A stretch of DNA of 64,000 bases from Microlunatus capsulatus (GTDB taxonomy: Bacteria > Actinomycetota > Actinomycetes > Propionibacteriales > Propionibacteriaceae). Both the position numbers and the translations under genes were made by a program. Below the pieces are notes generated by a model. The model was not told the DNA's origin and did no database searches. It saw only the letters and a list, made by a program, of their open reading frames with translations. Numbering within the stretch: the first letter of the stretch is position 1; each line of letters begins with the position of its first letter. Location of the stretch: positions 558,001-622,000 of the forward strand of contig NZ_JAGIOB010000001.1 in the NCBI RefSeq assembly GCF_017876495.1, in the 5' to 3' direction. Positions 1-10,353 of this stretch are shown here, in pieces.

Positions 1-317
1 GGCGCAAGAACCTCGCCTGGTTCGGCGGCGCCCCGCACGAGATGACCGCCGACGACTGGCACGACGGCAGCCGGCGGACGCTCGGCATCTACCTCGCCGA
101 GGACGCCCCGGACCGCGAGCAGGACGCCGCCTTCCTCATCTGGCTGCACGCCGGCGCTGAGGCGACGCGGGTGGCGCTGCCCGACGGCCCCTGGGCCCAC
201 ACCTACACCGTCGTCGCCAGCTCGGCGCAGGAGCACGAGCTGCCAGGCGACAAGCTGGCCGCCGGCTCGACGCTGGAGCTGCCCGGCCGCTGCGTGGTCG
301 TCCTCCAGGTCGACTGA
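1..317 (+). CDS. glgX: Glycogen debranching enzyme GlgX, C-terminal end (partial)
   Basis: Only the last ~104 codons are in the window; the reading frame is open from base 3. The tail reads W-F-G-G-A-P-H-E-M-T, then a DDW-type motif followed by RTLGIYLAED and an all-beta end (FLIWLHAG ... VVVLQVD). This is the typical C-terminal beta-sandwich of GlgX/TreX isoamylase-type enzymes, which hydrolyse alpha-1,6 branch points of phosphorylase-trimmed glycogen. The catalytic TIM barrel lies upstream, outside the window, so function rests on the tail and on the adjoining glucan genes. The next gene starts 12 bp downstream on the same strand. Confidence 0.8.
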   Translation, partial: RKNLAWFGGAPHEMTADDWHDGSRRTLGIYLAEDAPDREQDAAFLIWLHAGAEATRVALPDGPWAHTYTVVASSAQEHELPGDKLAAGSTLELPGRCVVVLQVD

Positions 318-329
318 GGCGCGGCCGCG

Positions 330-1283
330 GTGAACCTGCGCACCCGGGTGCTGGTCGGCGCGCTGCGCCGGCTGCCCAAGCCCGACCCGCCCACCGCGGC
401 CTACCTGGCCGGCGTCCGGCGGGAGCTGCCCCGCCCGCTGGCCCGTGCCGTCCTGGGTCCGGTGGGCCGCGACGTCGTCCTGGACGACCTGTCCGTGCCG
501 GTCCCCGGCGCCCGGCTCCGCGTGCGCCTCTACCGGCGCCACGGCGTCGGGGGTCCGACGCCGCTGGTGGTGAACTTCCACGGTGGCGGCTTCGTCTACG
601 GCAACCTCACCGCCGCCGACTGGCTCTGCGGGAACCTGGCCGCCCGGCTGCCGGTCACCGTCGCGTCCGTGGACTACCGGCTGGCCCCGGAGCACCCCGC
701 GCCCGGGCCCTTCACCGACTGCTGGCAGGCGACCCGCTGGCTGGTGGGGCACGCGGACCGGCTGGGCTGCGACCCGGAGCAGGTGTCGGTGATGGGCGAG
801 AGCGCCGGCGGCAACCTGGCCGCGCTGGTGGCCCTGGCCGCGCGCGACGCGCACCGCGAGGACCCCGCGTGGCCGGCCCTGGTGCACCAGCTGCTGCTGT
901 ACCCGATCACCGACCTGACGCTGGCCTCGCCCTCGATCGACGAGCTGCCCGACGCGCCGATGCTGCAGCGCCGCTCGCTCGACTGGTTCGGCGCCCGCTA
1001 CGTCCCCCAGGGCCGTCCGGACAGCCTCGACCCGGCCGACCCGTGGGTCAGCCCGCTGCACGCGCCTTACAAGTCCGACCTGCCCCCCACCCTGCTGGTG
1101 GCCGCCGGCCAGGACCCGCTGCGCGACGACGCGCTGCGCTACGCCGACGCCCTGGAGGCCGACGGCGTCGCCGTCCGCCGGGTGCTCTACCCCGACGCGA
1201 TCCACGGCTTCGCCTCGATCCCGCTCTTCGAGCCCGCAGCCCGGGCCGCGCTCGGCGAGGTCGTCGACGCCCTGGCGGGCTGA
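330..1283 (+). CDS. Alpha/beta hydrolase, HSL-type esterase/lipase
   Basis: A 317-aa cytoplasmic hydrolase of the hormone-sensitive-lipase family. It has the oxyanion-hole motif HGGGFVYG near residues 84-91, the nucleophile elbow GESAGGN (Ser ~158), an acidic residue in GQDPLRDD (~262) and the catalytic His in IHGFAS (~292). These enzymes hydrolyse short- to medium-chain esters; the natural substrate cannot be read from sequence. The GTG start lies 12 bp after glgX and could be co-transcribed with it. No signal peptide is visible. Confidence 0.85.
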   Translation: MNLRTRVLVGALRRLPKPDPPTAAYLAGVRRELPRPLARAVLGPVGRDVVLDDLSVPVPGARLRVRLYRRHGVGGPTPLVVNFHGGGFVYGNLTAADWLCGNLAARLPVTVASVDYRLAPEHPAPGPFTDCWQATRWLVGHADRLGCDPEQVSVMGESAGGNLAALVALAARDAHREDPAWPALVHQLLLYPITDLTLASPSIDELPDAPMLQRRSLDWFGARYVPQGRPDSLDPADPWVSPLHAPYKSDLPPTLLVAAGQDPLRDDALRYADALEADGVAVRRVLYPDAIHGFASIPLFEPAARAALGEVVDALAG

Positions 1284-1456
1284 GCGGGCGGCGCCGGCCC
1301 GACCCCGCGGCCGGCTGTCGGAGCCACCCGCTACGGTGAGCCGCGCTGCACCCCGGACGAGGTCGTCCCGGCCCTGACCGGGTCCGCCGCCCTCGTGGGG
1401 GCGCCGGCGCACCGCCCCGCCCAGCACCACCGCCCAGCACCGACGAAGGAGTCGAG

Positions 1457-3811
1457 ATGGCCGTTCAGGACCCCCAGGTCCGATCCCGTCCAGGCGCGCG
1501 AGGCGCGTCCCGATCGCCACGGCGCCGGGTCCGCGGAGCGGCCCTGCTGGTCGCCGCGGTGACGGGTCTCGGCCTGGTCGGCGCCCCGGTCGCGGCCACC
1601 GCCGCCCCCGCGCGGGCCACCTACGAGAACCCGGTGAGCGCGTCCTTCGCCGACACCTTCGCCGACCCGTCGATCATCGAGGCCAAGGACGGCTGGTGGT
1701 ACGCGTACTCGACGGCCGACCCGCTGCGCGCCGGTGACGAGCCGGGCGTCATGCACATCGCCCGCACCCGGGACTTCGTCAGCTGGCAGTACCAGGGCAC
1801 CGTCTTCGACGAGACCAACCGGCCCACCTGGGCGACGCCGACGTCCGGGCTCTGGGCCCCCGACGTCCGCTACGTCGACGGCCGGTACGTCCTCTACTAC
1901 ACCGTCACCGACACCACGCTCGACCCGGGCGACGCCGACTCGGCGATCGGCGTGGCGACCTCCCCGTCGCCGACCGGTCCCTGGACGCCGTCGGACGCCC
2001 CGGTGGTCGCGCCGCGGACCCGGCCGGGCACCGACCCCGCGGCCCGGGACTTCCTCTGGACCTTCGACCCCAGCGGCTTCACCGACGTCGACGGCCAGCG
2101 CTACCTGTACTTCGGCAGCTACAACGGCGGCGTCTGGGCCACCCGGGTGAGCGAGGACGGCCTGACGGCCACCGGCGAGCCGACGCTGGTCGCGATCGAC
2201 AACAAGTTCGAGGGCAGCTACGTGGTGCGCCACGACGGCTGGTACTACCTGATGGCCTCCTCGGCGAACTGCTGCGCGGGGCCGACCACCGGCTACTCGG
2301 TCTTCACCGGTCGCTCACGCTCGCCGATGGGACCCTTCGTGGACGAGGACGGCATCAGCCTGACCGCGTCCCGGGCCGGCGGCACCATCCTCGTCACGCA
2401 GAACGGCAACCGCTGGATCGGCGCGGGGCACCACGCCCTCGCCACCGACCACGCGGGCCGCGACTTCCTCGTCTACCACGCCCTGGACCGGGACGACGCG
2501 TGGCTGGAGGAGCCCTTCGGCATCACGAAGCGGCCGATGCTGCTCGACCGGGTCGACTGGGTGGACGGCTGGCCGCGGACCCGCGCGGGCGCCGGCCCCA
2601 GCGACACCCCGCAGCCCGCACCGGTCACCGGCAGCGACCTGGGCCTGACGCCGTCGGACCCGGCGGCGCGCGGCTTCCGCGGTCTGCGACCGGGTCCGCG
2701 GGACATCCAATCCGGCGCCGCCGGACGCGTCCGGGGCACCGCCCGCACCACGCAGGACGTCACCGGCTCCTCGGTCCGGCTCCGGCTCGACGTGCGCGGT
2801 GACCGACCGCTGGAGGTCCGGCTCGGCCGCGGCCAGGACCAGGTGCGGGTCCGCGTCGACGAGCGCGCCGCCCGGCTGACCGTCCGCTCCGGCTCGGGGC
2901 GCTCGACGCTCACCCGGACGGACGACCTGGGGCTGCGCGGTGACGGGTGGCGCACCCTGGTCGTCGAGGTCGACCGCGGCGGGGTGCTCGCCCAGCTCAG
3001 CGAGGACGACCTGGGCGACCCGTTCGCCGAGGTCCGGCTCACCGACCGCGACCTGCGGCTGCGCAGCGCCCCGTTGCGGCTGCGCAGCACGCGGGCCGTC
3101 GTCGACAACGTCTCCGTGCGCCGGCTCGCCGTGGAGGCCGACCGGCTGGTCCCGGTCCCGCAGCGCGGCGCGCTGATCCGGGCGGAGGACTTCAGCGGGC
3201 CGCTGGCCGATGACGACTGGACCTGGGTCCGGCGCGACGCGGACGCGACCGTCGCGTCCGGGCAGCTGCGCTGGCCGCTCCAGGCCGCCGACCTCACCGG
3301 CGAGAGCAACAACGCCGGGGTGCTGCTCAGCGACCGGACGCCGGAGGGCACCTGGATCGCCGAGACCAAGCTCGACCTCGACCTGGGTGAGGAGACGGTC
3401 CGCAACTTCCAGCAGGCGGGGCTCGTCGCCTACCGGGGCGACGACGACTTCGCCCGGCTGTCCTCGGTCGCCATCTGGAACACCCGGCAGACCGAGTTCG
3501 GCCGTGAGCTCGTGGCCACCTCCGACGGCCGGACCAGCTACGGCGGCGCCATCGTCGGGACGCCCGACGCGGAGATGTGGCTGCGGCTCGCCCACACCAC
3601 CGACGCCGCCGGCGAGCACCTCTACCGGGCGGCGACCAGCCGCGACGGCAAGGCCTGGACCTGGGGCGCGGTCTGGGCCTTCGCTCCGGGCACCAGCCCC
3701 AGGATCGGCCTGGTCGCGCACGGCGGGGACACCCCGGCGCTCACCGCGGGCTTCGACTACCTGCGCTTCTACCGCACCACCTGGCCGGCGGTCGACGGCC
3801 CGCGCAGCTGA
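1457..3811 (+). CDS. Secreted glycoside hydrolase family 43 protein
   Basis: 784 aa. The start is ATG at 1457, preceded by GAAGGAG. The N-terminus has many Arg, then a hydrophobic stretch (ALLVAAVTGLGLVGAPVAA) ending near AAPARA, which is a Sec-type signal peptide. The five-bladed GH43 domain spans about residues 55-370: the Asp of FADPSI (general base), the Asp of FDPSGFTD and the Glu of KFEGSYV (general acid) are all present. About 400 further residues look like two beta-sandwich modules; the last resembles the concanavalin-like C-terminal domain of beta-xylosidases. Likely extracellular removal of arabinose or xylose from plant polysaccharide; the exact linkage is uncertain. A perfect 22-bp hairpin follows the stop by 1 bp. 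Confidence 0.82.
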   Translation: MAVQDPQVRSRPGARGASRSPRRRVRGAALLVAAVTGLGLVGAPVAATAAPARATYENPVSASFADTFADPSIIEAKDGWWYAYSTADPLRAGDEPGVMHIARTRDFVSWQYQGTVFDETNRPTWATPTSGLWAPDVRYVDGRYVLYYTVTDTTLDPGDADSAIGVATSPSPTGPWTPSDAPVVAPRTRPGTDPAARDFLWTFDPSGFTDVDGQRYLYFGSYNGGVWATRVSEDGLTATGEPTLVAIDNKFEGSYVVRHDGWYYLMASSANCCAGPTTGYSVFTGRSRSPMGPFVDEDGISLTASRAGGTILVTQNGNRWIGAGHHALATDHAGRDFLVYHALDRDDAWLEEPFGITKRPMLLDRVDWVDGWPRTRAGAGPSDTPQPAPVTGSDLGLTPSDPAARGFRGLRPGPRDIQSGAAGRVRGTARTTQDVTGSSVRLRLDVRGDRPLEVRLGRGQDQVRVRVDERAARLTVRSGSGRSTLTRTDDLGLRGDGWRTLVVEVDRGGVLAQLSEDDLGDPFAEVRLTDRDLRLRSAPLRLRSTRAVVDNVSVRRLAVEADRLVPVPQRGALIRAEDFSGPLADDDWTWVRRDADATVASGQLRWPLQAADLTGESNNAGVLLSDRTPEGTWIAETKLDLDLGEETVRNFQQAGLVAYRGDDDFARLSSVAIWNTRQTEFGRELVATSDGRTSYGGAIVGTPDAEMWLRLAHTTDAAGEHLYRAATSRDGKAWTWGAVWAFAPGTSPRIGLVAHGGDTPALTAGFDYLRFYRTTWPAVDGPRS

Positions 3812-3812
3812 C

Positions 3813-3860
3813 GGTTGTGAGGACTTCGACCGGGTGTTCCCGGTCGAAGTCCTCACAACC
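3813..3860. terminator. Perfect 22-bp inverted repeat between convergent genes
   Basis: The arms 3813-3834 and 3839-3860 are exact reverse complements (GGTTGTGAGGACTTCGACC... then its mirror) around the 4-nt loop TGTT. It starts 1 bp after the GH43 stop and lies 58 bp before the glgP stop, so it probably terminates or stabilises transcripts from either side. No T tract follows. Confidence 0.75.
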
Positions 3861-3890
3861 CGTTCGCAGCGGAGGTGGGCCTCGACCCAC

Positions 3891-3913
3891 GCTCCCTGAG
3901 CTTGTCGAAGGGC
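3891..3913. repeat. Dispersed intergenic repeat, copy 1 (CCCTGAGCTTGTCGAAGGG)
   Basis: CTCCCTGAGCTTGTCGAAGG lies in the gap before the glgP stop. Near-copies lie at 13403-13424 and, in the opposite orientation, around 52655-52675; all three are intergenic. I recall this short motif as very common between genes in actinobacterial genomes; its function is unknown. Confidence 0.6.
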
Positions 3914-3918
3914 CGGCG

Positions 3919-6504
3919 TCAGACGGGCTCGGCCGAAGGCGGGGTGGGCAGGTCGGCGGGCAGGGTGGCCAGGCCCATCTCGGCCTGGTTGGCCAGCTGC
4001 GGGTGGTGCGGCACGACGCGGACGGTGTAGCCGATCGCGCCGGAGCGCTTCGCCTCCACCCAGCCCTCGTAGCGGCGCAGGCCGTCCCCGACGTCGGTGC
4101 CGGTCGGGAACGGGTTGACCCGCGGGTCGCGGAGCTGGTCGTCGGAGTCGAGCCGTCCGGTGACCAGCTGCACCTCGATGTCGTTCGGCGTCAGCTCGCC
4201 GAGCCGGACCAGGGCGCTGACATGCAGCTTCGCGCCCACCTCGAGCTGGTCGCCGTCGAGGCTCTCGACGTGGTCGACCTTGACGCCCTCCCACGCCTCG
4301 CGGACCCGGCGCTTCCACAGCGCCAGGCCCTCGGCGCCGCCGTCGGCCGACTCCACCGCGTGCGTCGACGCGGCCGCGGGGCCGTACAGCTGGGTGACGT
4401 AGTCGCGCACCATCCGCGAGGCCAGCACCTTGGGGCCGAGGCCGGCGACGGTCTCGCGGATCATCTGCACCCAGCGCTCCGGGATGCCGTCGCCGTCGAC
4501 GTCGTAGAACCGCGGGACGATCTCGTTCTCGATGATGTCGTAGAGGGCGCGGGCCTCGAGGTCGTCGCGCTGGTCGGGGTCGTCGATCCCCTCGGCCGAG
4601 GGGATCTCCCAGCCGAAGGCCGGGTCGTACCACTCGTCCCACCAGCCGTCCCGGATGGAGAGGTTGGCGGCACCGTTCAGCGCGGCCTTCATGCCGGAGG
4701 TGCCGCAGGCCTCGTAGGGCCGCAGCGGGTTGTTCATCCAGACGTCGCAGCCCGGGTAGAGCGGCTTGGCCATCGAGATGTCGTAGTCGGGCAGGAAGAC
4801 GATCCGGTGCCGGACGTCCGCCGCGTCGGCGAACTGCACCATCTGCTGGATCAGCGCCTTGCCGCCCTCGTCGGCCGGGTGCGACTTGCCCGCGATGACG
4901 ATCTGGATCGGCCGCTCGGGATCGGTCAGCAGGGCCTTGAGCCGCTCCGGGTCGCGGAGCATGAGGGTGAGCCGCTTGTAGGAGGGCACCCGGCGGGCGA
5001 AGCCGAAGGTGACGACGTCGGGGTCGAGCACCTCGTCCACCCACTCGGCGCCGAGGCCCCGGCCCAGGCTGCTCTCGGTGAGCCGGGTGCGCGTCATGGC
5101 CACGAGCTCGTCGCGCATGGTGCGCTTGAGGTCCCAGATGGTCTTGCTGGGGACCGTGGCCAGGCCGTTCCAGTCGTAGCCGTCGACGACGCTGGCGGCC
5201 TTGCTGCCCGACGGCGCCTCCAGCAGCTCCAGCAGGCGGGGGTGCACCCAGGTGTAGTGGTGGACGCCGTTGGTGATGGAGCCGATCGGCACCTCGGTGG
5301 TGTCGAAGGCGTCCCACAGACCCTGGAACATGCCGCGGGACACCTCCCCGTGCAGCAGCGAGACGCCGTTGGCGCGCTGGCCGAGGCGGAAGCCCATCAC
5401 CGCCATGTTGAACATGTGCGGGTCGCCGCCCTCGTAGTCCTCGCCGCCGAGCGCGAGCACCCGGTCCAGCGGGACCGGGTCGAAGCTCGCGAACTGGTCG
5501 ACGACCAGGGCGTGCGGGAAGCGGTCGATGCCGGCCGGGACCGGGGTGTGGGTGGTGAAGACGGTGCCCGCCCGGCAGCGCTCGAGGGCGGTGTCGAAGT
5601 CGAGCCCGTCGTTCATGTACTCGCGGATCCGCTCCACGCCCAGGAAGCCGGCGTGGCCCTCGTTGGTGTGGAAGACCTCGGGCGCGGGGGCCCCGGTCAC
5701 CCGGCAGTAGGCCCGGATGGCCCGGACGCCGCCGATGCCCAGCAGCACCTCCTGGGCCAGCCGGTGGTCGGTGCCGCCGCCGTAGAGCCGGTCGGTCGTC
5801 TCCCGCTCGGGCCCGGCGTTGGCCTCGACGTCGGAGTCCAGCAGCAGCAGCGGCACCCGCCCCACCTGGGCCAGCCAGACCTGGGCGTGCAGCGTGCGGC
5901 CGCCCAGCGGGACCTCGATCCGGACCGGGCCGTCGGCGTCCTGCAGCAGGGTCAGCGGCAGCGCGTTGGGGTCCAGCAGCGGGTAGCGCTCCTGCTGCCA
6001 GCCGGCCGCGTTCAGCGACTGCCGGAAGTAGCCCTGCCGGTACAGCAGGCCGACGCCGATGATCGGCACGCCGAGGTCGGAAGCCGTCTTGAGGTGGTCC
6101 CCGGCGAGGATCCCGAGGCCGCCGGAGTACTGCGGCAGCACCTCGGTGATCCCGAACTCCGGGGAGAAGTAGCCGATGCCCTGCGGGGCGGTCGGGTTCT
6201 CGGCCGCCCAGGACTGGTACCAGAGGTCGCCGCTGAGGTAGTCGGCCAGGTCGGCCTGGACGCCGCGCAGGTTCTTGAGGAACTTCTTGTCCCCCGACAG
6301 CGTCTGCAGCCGCTCGGCGGGCACGTCGGCCAGCAGCCGGATCGGGTCGCCGCCGGTGGAGGCCCACAGCTCGGGGTCCACGGAGCGGAAGAGGTCCTCG
6401 GTGTCCGCGTGCCAGGACCAGCGCAGGTTGCGCGCCAGGTCGCCGAGGGGCTTCAGCACCTCGGGCAGCACGGGACGGACGGTGAATCGACGGATGGCGC
6501 GCAC
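3919..6504 (-). CDS. glgP: Alpha-glucan (maltodextrin/glycogen) phosphorylase
   Basis: An 861-aa enzyme that releases glucose-1-phosphate from the non-reducing ends of alpha-1,4-glucans. The N-terminus (VRPVLPEVLKPLGDLARNLR) is the DUF3417-type lead-in of actinobacterial GlgP. The pyridoxal-phosphate region EACGTSGMKAALNGA (Lys near 605) and the preceding W-M-N-N-P-L-R-P-Y motif are intact. The GTG start at 6504 has TAGGGT six bases upstream and no Shine-Dalgarno sequence, suggesting a leaderless mRNA. It is divergent from glgE (154 bp apart) and convergent with the GH43 gene. Together with glgX it would supply the degradation side of glycogen turnover. Confidence 0.93.
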   Translation of the reverse strand: MRAIRRFTVRPVLPEVLKPLGDLARNLRWSWHADTEDLFRSVDPELWASTGGDPIRLLADVPAERLQTLSGDKKFLKNLRGVQADLADYLSGDLWYQSWAAENPTAPQGIGYFSPEFGITEVLPQYSGGLGILAGDHLKTASDLGVPIIGVGLLYRQGYFRQSLNAAGWQQERYPLLDPNALPLTLLQDADGPVRIEVPLGGRTLHAQVWLAQVGRVPLLLLDSDVEANAGPERETTDRLYGGGTDHRLAQEVLLGIGGVRAIRAYCRVTGAPAPEVFHTNEGHAGFLGVERIREYMNDGLDFDTALERCRAGTVFTTHTPVPAGIDRFPHALVVDQFASFDPVPLDRVLALGGEDYEGGDPHMFNMAVMGFRLGQRANGVSLLHGEVSRGMFQGLWDAFDTTEVPIGSITNGVHHYTWVHPRLLELLEAPSGSKAASVVDGYDWNGLATVPSKTIWDLKRTMRDELVAMTRTRLTESSLGRGLGAEWVDEVLDPDVVTFGFARRVPSYKRLTLMLRDPERLKALLTDPERPIQIVIAGKSHPADEGGKALIQQMVQFADAADVRHRIVFLPDYDISMAKPLYPGCDVWMNNPLRPYEACGTSGMKAALNGAANLSIRDGWWDEWYDPAFGWEIPSAEGIDDPDQRDDLEARALYDIIENEIVPRFYDVDGDGIPERWVQMIRETVAGLGPKVLASRMVRDYVTQLYGPAAASTHAVESADGGAEGLALWKRRVREAWEGVKVDHVESLDGDQLEVGAKLHVSALVRLGELTPNDIEVQLVTGRLDSDDQLRDPRVNPFPTGTDVGDGLRRYEGWVEAKRSGAIGYTVRVVPHHPQLANQAEMGLATLPADLPTPPSAEPV

Positions 6505-6510
6505 GGAGGC

Positions 6511-6516
6511 ACCCTA
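6511..6516 (-). promoter_or_regulatory. -10 box of glgP, leaderless type
   Basis: TAGGGT on the minus strand is separated by exactly 6 nt from the GTG start of glgP. This is the geometry of actinobacterial leaderless promoters; no convincing -35 box is visible. Confidence 0.5.
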
Positions 6517-6646
6517 GCGGCGCCGACCCCCGCGTGGGGACGCCGCGACCCGGCTGTCCACGGGGCGTCGCGCACCGGCTCGAGCGCCTCCCGCCCGGGG
6601 CCGCCACGGCCCCCGCACCTCGGGGAGCGGGCCGGAGCAGTACCGA

Positions 6647-6652
6647 TAGGTT
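6647..6652 (+). promoter_or_regulatory. -10 box of glgE, leaderless type
   Basis: TAGGTT then 6 nt (GGCCCC) then the GTG of glgE. There is no Shine-Dalgarno sequence in front of the GTG. It forms a divergent pair with the glgP box 130 bp away. Confidence 0.5.
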
Positions 6653-6658
6653 GGCCCC

Positions 6659-8814
<2,156 letters not shown>

Positions 8815-8818
<4 letters not shown>

Positions 8819-10347
8819 GCGCCGCCCTCAGCCCCGACGTCGCCGAGCAGCTGCTCCGGCACGTCAGCGGGGCCCGCTGGTTCGGCGGCAAGGGCCGCCG
8901 GGCCGCCGTCGTCGGGGTGACGCCGCTGCCCTGGCTCACCGACCCGGCCGCCTACCTCGACGCCGCCGGCCCCGCCGTCCGGCTCGAGGTCGTCGAGGTG
9001 GCCTACCTCGACGCCCCCGTCGACGACGGCACGGGGCCCGACCCGGCGCCCGCCGACGACGGCGCCCCGGAGGTCACCACCCCCGACGGTCCGCTGGACG
9101 GCGCCCCGCGCGACCTCTACCAGCTGGCCGTGGCCTACCGGCCCGCCCCGCACGCCGAGCTGCAGGGCGCCGAGATCGGCCGCTGGACCGACGCCGACCT
9201 CGGCCCCGTCGTCGCCTACGACGCCACCCAGGACCCCGCGGCGGCCTCGGTGCTGCTGCGCGCCCTGCTCGACGAGCGCCGGGTGGGCGCCGACGACGCC
9301 GAGGTGCGCTTCCACCTCAGCGCGGCCGAGGGCCTCACCGCCGAGCTGGAGCCGTCGGTCTTCCGGGGCCAGCAGAGCAACACCTCGGTGATGTTCGGCG
9401 AGGTCGCGATGCTCAAGCTCTTCCGCCGCCTGGAGCTGGGTCGCAACCTCGACATCGAGGTGCACGACGCCCTCTCCCGGACCGGGACGAGCGACGTCGC
9501 CCGGCTGTTCGGCTGGGCGGAGGCGACCTGGTCGACGACCGACGCCAGCGGAGCCCCGGCGACGCTGACCGCCGACCTGGCCATGGTGGTCGAGAAGCTG
9601 GCGCAGGCCACCGACGGCTGGGACCTGGCGCTGCACGCCCTGCAGGCGGGGGCCGACTTCACCGCCGAGGCCCGCGCCCTGGGCCGGGCGCTGGCCGAGA
9701 CCCACGCCGCGCTCCGCGCGGCCTTCCCGACCGACCGGCGCCCCGGCGACGGGGTGGCGGCGGTGATGGCCGACCGGCTGGCCGCCGCCCGCGCCGTCGC
9801 GCCCGCGCTCGAGGACCACCGGACCGGCCTGGAGGCCGTCTTCGGCGCGCTGGCCGGGCACGACCTCGACGTGCAGCGGGTGCACGGCGACTTCCACCTG
9901 GGCCAGACGCTGCACACCCCCGACGGCTGGAAGATCATCGACTTCGAGGGCGAGCCGGCGAAGACGATGGCCGAGCGGGTGGCACCCGACAGCGTCTGGC
10001 GCGACATCGCCGGCATGCTGCGCTCGTTCGGCTACGCCGAGGCGAGCGTGCCCGGACCGGGCAGCGCGGCCTGGGCCTCAGCCTGCCGCGACGCCTTCCT
10101 CGACGGCTACGCGGGCGGTCCCCTCGACCCGGCCGACGCCGGCACGCTGCGCGCCTACGAGGCGGACAAGGCCGTCTACGAGGTGGTCTACGAGGTCCGC
10201 AACCGCCCCGAGTGGGTGCAGATCCCGCTCGGCGCCCTGGCCGCCCTGACCGGCGCCACCCCCCACGACCCCACCAGCACGGACGCGGCGACCTCGGCCG
10301 CCGACCCGGACCAGGGCGCGCGGCGCCCGGTCGACACGAAGGAGTAG
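8815..10347 (+). CDS. mak: Maltokinase (ATP:maltose 1-phosphotransferase)
   Basis: 510 aa. Phosphorylates maltose to maltose-1-phosphate, the GlgE donor. The start GTG at 8815 overlaps the glgE stop (GTGA) and gives a protein beginning VSAALSPDVAEQLLRHVSGA. The N-terminal cap contains ARWFGGKGR. The aminoglycoside-kinase-like C-lobe carries HGDFHLGQT (~357-365, catalytic Asp) and IIDFEGEP (~374, metal-binding Asp), followed by the W-R-D-I-A-G-M-L-R-S-F motif typical of Mak/Pep2. An upstream reading of the same frame is open for many kilobases, but that is a GC-rich shadow. glgB follows after 6 bp. Confidence 0.93.
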
Positions 10348-10353
10348 GACCTC

